Shown in pieces: positions 5,995 through 7,220 of a stretch of 7,220 nucleotides of DNA. The position numbers were made by a program, and so were the translations under genes. The notes beneath the pieces are model-generated. The model was not told where the DNA came from. It ran no database searches and saw only the letters and a list, made by a program, of their open reading frames with translations. Numbering within the stretch: the stretch's first letter is position 1; each line of letters begins with the position of its first letter. Origin of the DNA: Halobacteriales archaeon QH_10_65_19 (GTDB lineage Archaea > Halobacteriota > Halobacteria > Halobacteriales > Haloarculaceae); contig PXQK01000044.1 of the NCBI GenBank assembly GCA_003022085.1, positions 1 to 7,220 on the forward strand. Direction: 5' to 3'.

Positions 5995-6912
5995 CTACCC
6001 GGAGTCGAGGTCGTCTGCGTCGAAGCTGAACTGTTCGCCGTCCGGATGGCTGACGGTAACGCCCGTCAGGGCGTCGGCGTTCGACAGCTCCACGTCCACA
6101 GTGTACTGTACGGCTCCGACACACTGTACGCACACCTCACCCTCCCCGAGAGTCGACTCGGCCGCAACGTCGACTGTGAGCCGGCCGTCAGTCACGGCCA
6201 CCCCCGTCAGGACCGCCCTGTGACACGGGTTCGACGTCTGGAGGACGCCGTCGATCGTGACACCGCCCGCCGTCCGTGAGACGGCAACGAGCCGCTCATG
6301 TTCCGTTCCACCCCCGCAGCTCGCGTCGACCGTCTCGATGGAGGCGTCACTGACCGACGCCGCACCACCCTCGTCTCTCCCGCCGGCTTCGTCGCTTCCG
6401 CTCCCGACGGCCACGCTGTGGGAGCCACCCTCGACGTGCCGAACGGTCCCCTCGGAAATCATCGAGGGGTCGTCGACGTCGATCCGAGCCTCGTACTCCA
6501 CTTTCCCGACGCAGTCCTGGCACGCGTCACTCTCGGTGGCGTCCGCGACGTCGATCACGAGCGTGAAGCTCTCCTCCCCGATGGTCCACTCCGCGAGAAC
6601 GGCCTCCTGACACGGGTTCGGTGCCGGCGTCGTACCGAGCACCGTGACGACGTCTTCACCACGGTCGATGCTGGCCGTGTCGTGGTCACCCTGCGCACAG
6701 TCAGTGTCGACCGTCTCGAGGGTAACGATGGAGTCGCCCGGGTCGTTCCCCGAGCTGCCGTCGCTGGCACTGTTCTCCGTGCCATTGTCGTCGCCGGTAT
6801 CGGCTCCCCCGTTCCCGGCATTGTCGTCGGAGTCACCGACACAGCCGGCAAGGCCGGCGGCGCCGAGCGCTGCTGTACTCAACAGGACCGTCCGACGAGT
6901 AAGTTCTGTCAT
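5995..6912 (-). CDS. Tat-exported lipoprotein with two tandem four-cysteine modules
   Basis: I do not recognise a named family. The 305-residue protein starts with a twin-arginine signal (TRRTVLLSTAA, Arg6-Arg7) and a lipobox LAGC with Cys24 as the predicted lipid anchor, so it should be folded, exported and tethered outside the membrane. A low-complexity Asp/Gly/Ser/Asn linker (25-61) follows. Two related modules come next: about 64-162 with Cys72, Cys101, Cys131 and Cys134, and about 191-292 with Cys199, Cys230, Cys261 and Cys264. Each has the pattern ETVD..C, then NPC, then CxxCVG, a short Y-containing strand and a T-V-x-H segment. Spacings match closely (29/30 and 31/31 residues). A second acidic/Gly linker (163-190) separates them. 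The cysteines could form disulfides or hold a metal. The ATG at 6912 is preferred over a GTG at 6933 because a TATA-like box is 26 bp before it and the signal peptide then starts cleanly. Confidence 0.85.
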   Translation of the reverse strand: MTELTRRTVLLSTAALGAAGLAGCVGDSDDNAGNGGADTGDDNGTENSASDGSSGNDPGDSIVTLETVDTDCAQGDHDTASIDRGEDVVTVLGTTPAPNPCQEAVLAEWTIGEESFTLVIDVADATESDACQDCVGKVEYEARIDVDDPSMISEGTVRHVEGGSHSVAVGSGSDEAGGRDEGGAASVSDASIETVDASCGGGTEHERLVAVSRTAGGVTIDGVLQTSNPCHRAVLTGVAVTDGRLTVDVAAESTLGEGEVCVQCVGAVQYTVDVELSNADALTGVTVSHPDGEQFSFDADDLDSG

Positions 6913-6934
6913 ATCTATCCCTAGTTCGGCCACG

Positions 6935-6940
6935 CATAAA
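6935..6940 (-). promoter_or_regulatory. TATA-like box of the lipoprotein gene
   Basis: TTTATG on the minus strand is centred about 26 bp upstream of the ATG at 6912, again fitting a leaderless transcript. It touches the inverted repeat at 6939-6955. Confidence 0.5.
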
Positions 6941-6955
6941 CCATCGCGGATGGTT
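6939..6955. promoter_or_regulatory. Perfect inverted repeat AACCATC-GCG-GATGGTT next to the lipoprotein TATA box
   Basis: Two 7-bp arms flank a GCG centre, immediately upstream of and touching the TATA box, where the transcription-factor-B recognition element would be. A second, shorter repeat, CAAAC-AACC-GTTTG (6956-6969), follows directly. The position suits an operator for the lipoprotein gene. No regulator can be named from the sequence. Confidence 0.4.
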
Positions 6956-7040
6956 CAAACAACCGTTTGTGTGACAAGATACCAGACGGCACTCATCACT
7001 CTGGGCGTAGCCTGGACCACTCCCTCCCGCCCGCCACGCA

Positions 7041-7070
7041 AGCCTCGGCGTTCACGCCGAGGTAGGTGAC
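7041..7070 (+). mobile_element. Hairpin resembling an IS200/IS605 (TnpB-type) right end
   Basis: CCTCGGCG (7043-7050) pairs perfectly over 8 bp with CGCCGAGG (7055-7062) around a TTCA loop, and TAGGTGAC (7063-7070) follows. The layout matches the fragment at 342-366: the same loop, the same arm length and an AGG..GT.AC-type tail. From memory, this is the form of haloarchaeal TnpB-element right ends and of the 3' end of their guide RNA. No TnpB gene is readable upstream; only about 130 bp separate it from the lipoprotein gene. It is therefore a solo remnant or a look-alike. No T-run follows, so a terminator is less likely. Confidence 0.45.
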
Positions 7071-7093
7071 GAGAGAGCCCAGGAAACGTCGGG

Positions 7094-7100
7094 CTTTTGT
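7094..7100 (+). promoter_or_regulatory. Possible TATA-like element of the MiaB-like gene
   Basis: CTTTTGT is centred about 29 bp before the ATG at 7126, near the right distance for a leaderless or very short-leader transcript. It is a weak match to a TATA box. Confidence 0.3.
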
Positions 7101-7125
7101 CGCCGGATCACCTGGTACAGAGTAG

Positions 7126-7220
7126 ATGGCTCGGTACCACATCGAGACCTACGGGTGCACCTCGAACCGCGGGGAGAGCCGGGAGATAGAGCGTGCGCTC
7201 CGCGACGGAGGCCACCGGCC
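7126..7220 (+). CDS. MiaB-like tRNA methylthiotransferase (CDKAL1/MtaB type), N-terminal fragment
   Basis: Only the first 31 codons lie in the window; the gene continues past the edge. The start MARYHIETYGCTSNRGES is characteristic of the N-terminal methylthiotransferase domain (UPF0004) of the archaeal/eukaryal MiaB-like family. These radical-SAM enzymes add a methylthio group to threonylcarbamoyladenosine at position 37 of tRNA. Cys11 in the Y-G-C motif is the first of three cysteines that hold the auxiliary [4Fe-4S] cluster; the others and the radical-SAM CxxxCxxC motif would be downstream. The ATG at 7126 is the natural start because the conserved block begins within three residues of it. 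No Shine-Dalgarno is obvious. Confidence 0.85.
   Translation, partial: MARYHIETYGCTSNRGESREIERALRDGGHR

Noticed and set aside
6644..7069. A 141-codon plus-strand open frame ending in the 7041-7070 hairpin as a TnpB remnant
   Set aside because: Most of it is the antisense of the lipoprotein signal and linker region, and no TnpB motif is visible. Only the hairpin itself looks IS-like.

Overview
The window is chromosomal DNA from a haloarchaeon (class Halobacteria). The genes are strongly G+C-rich with acidic products. AT-rich TATA-like boxes sit about 26 bp ahead of several ATG codons, as expected for leaderless archaeal mRNAs. The content also fits: a coenzyme F420 gene (cofD), a DUF63 membrane protein, a Tat-exported lipoprotein and an archaeal/eukaryal-type MiaB-like tRNA enzyme.

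Layout. 1-397: gene-poor, relatively AT-rich DNA with a small palindrome and, at 342-366, a piece resembling the truncated right end of an IS200/IS605-type (TnpB) element. 398-4245 (minus strand): a tightly packed five-gene operon in the order udp (nucleoside phosphorylase), cofD (F420 biosynthesis), a Dus-like flavin TIM-barrel protein, a CitG-family gene and a DUF447 flavin-binding-type protein. Junctions are 3-bp gaps or 4-bp stop/start overlaps, and three of the internal genes have clear Shine-Dalgarno sequences. The CitG-family gene is broken: it is frameshifted and lacks an internal block that family members normally carry. 4246-4378: an intergenic gap with the operon promoter and an extra TATATA element. 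4379-5230 (minus): DUF63 membrane protein. 5310-5960 (plus): deoC, divergent from DUF63 with back-to-back promoters. 5995-6912 (minus): a Tat lipoprotein made of two copies of a four-cysteine module, with a palindrome next to its TATA box. 6913-7125: intergenic, with a perfect 8-bp hairpin resembling a TnpB-element right end. 7126-7220 (plus): start of a MiaB-like methylthiotransferase that runs off the window.

How the genes fit together. Udp and DeoC are both nucleoside/deoxynucleoside salvage enzymes, separated only by the DUF63 gene. The cofD / TIM-barrel / CitG-like / DUF447 set looks like a cofactor module. CofD makes the F420 backbone; the TIM-barrel and DUF447 proteins belong to flavin-binding fold families; CitG-type enzymes make nucleotide-derived prosthetic groups. 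A shared, uncharacterised cofactor pathway is an inference. The broken CitG gene suggests that pathway may be compromised in this strain, unless the lesion is an assembly error. No CRISPR array, tRNA, rRNA or intact transposase was found.
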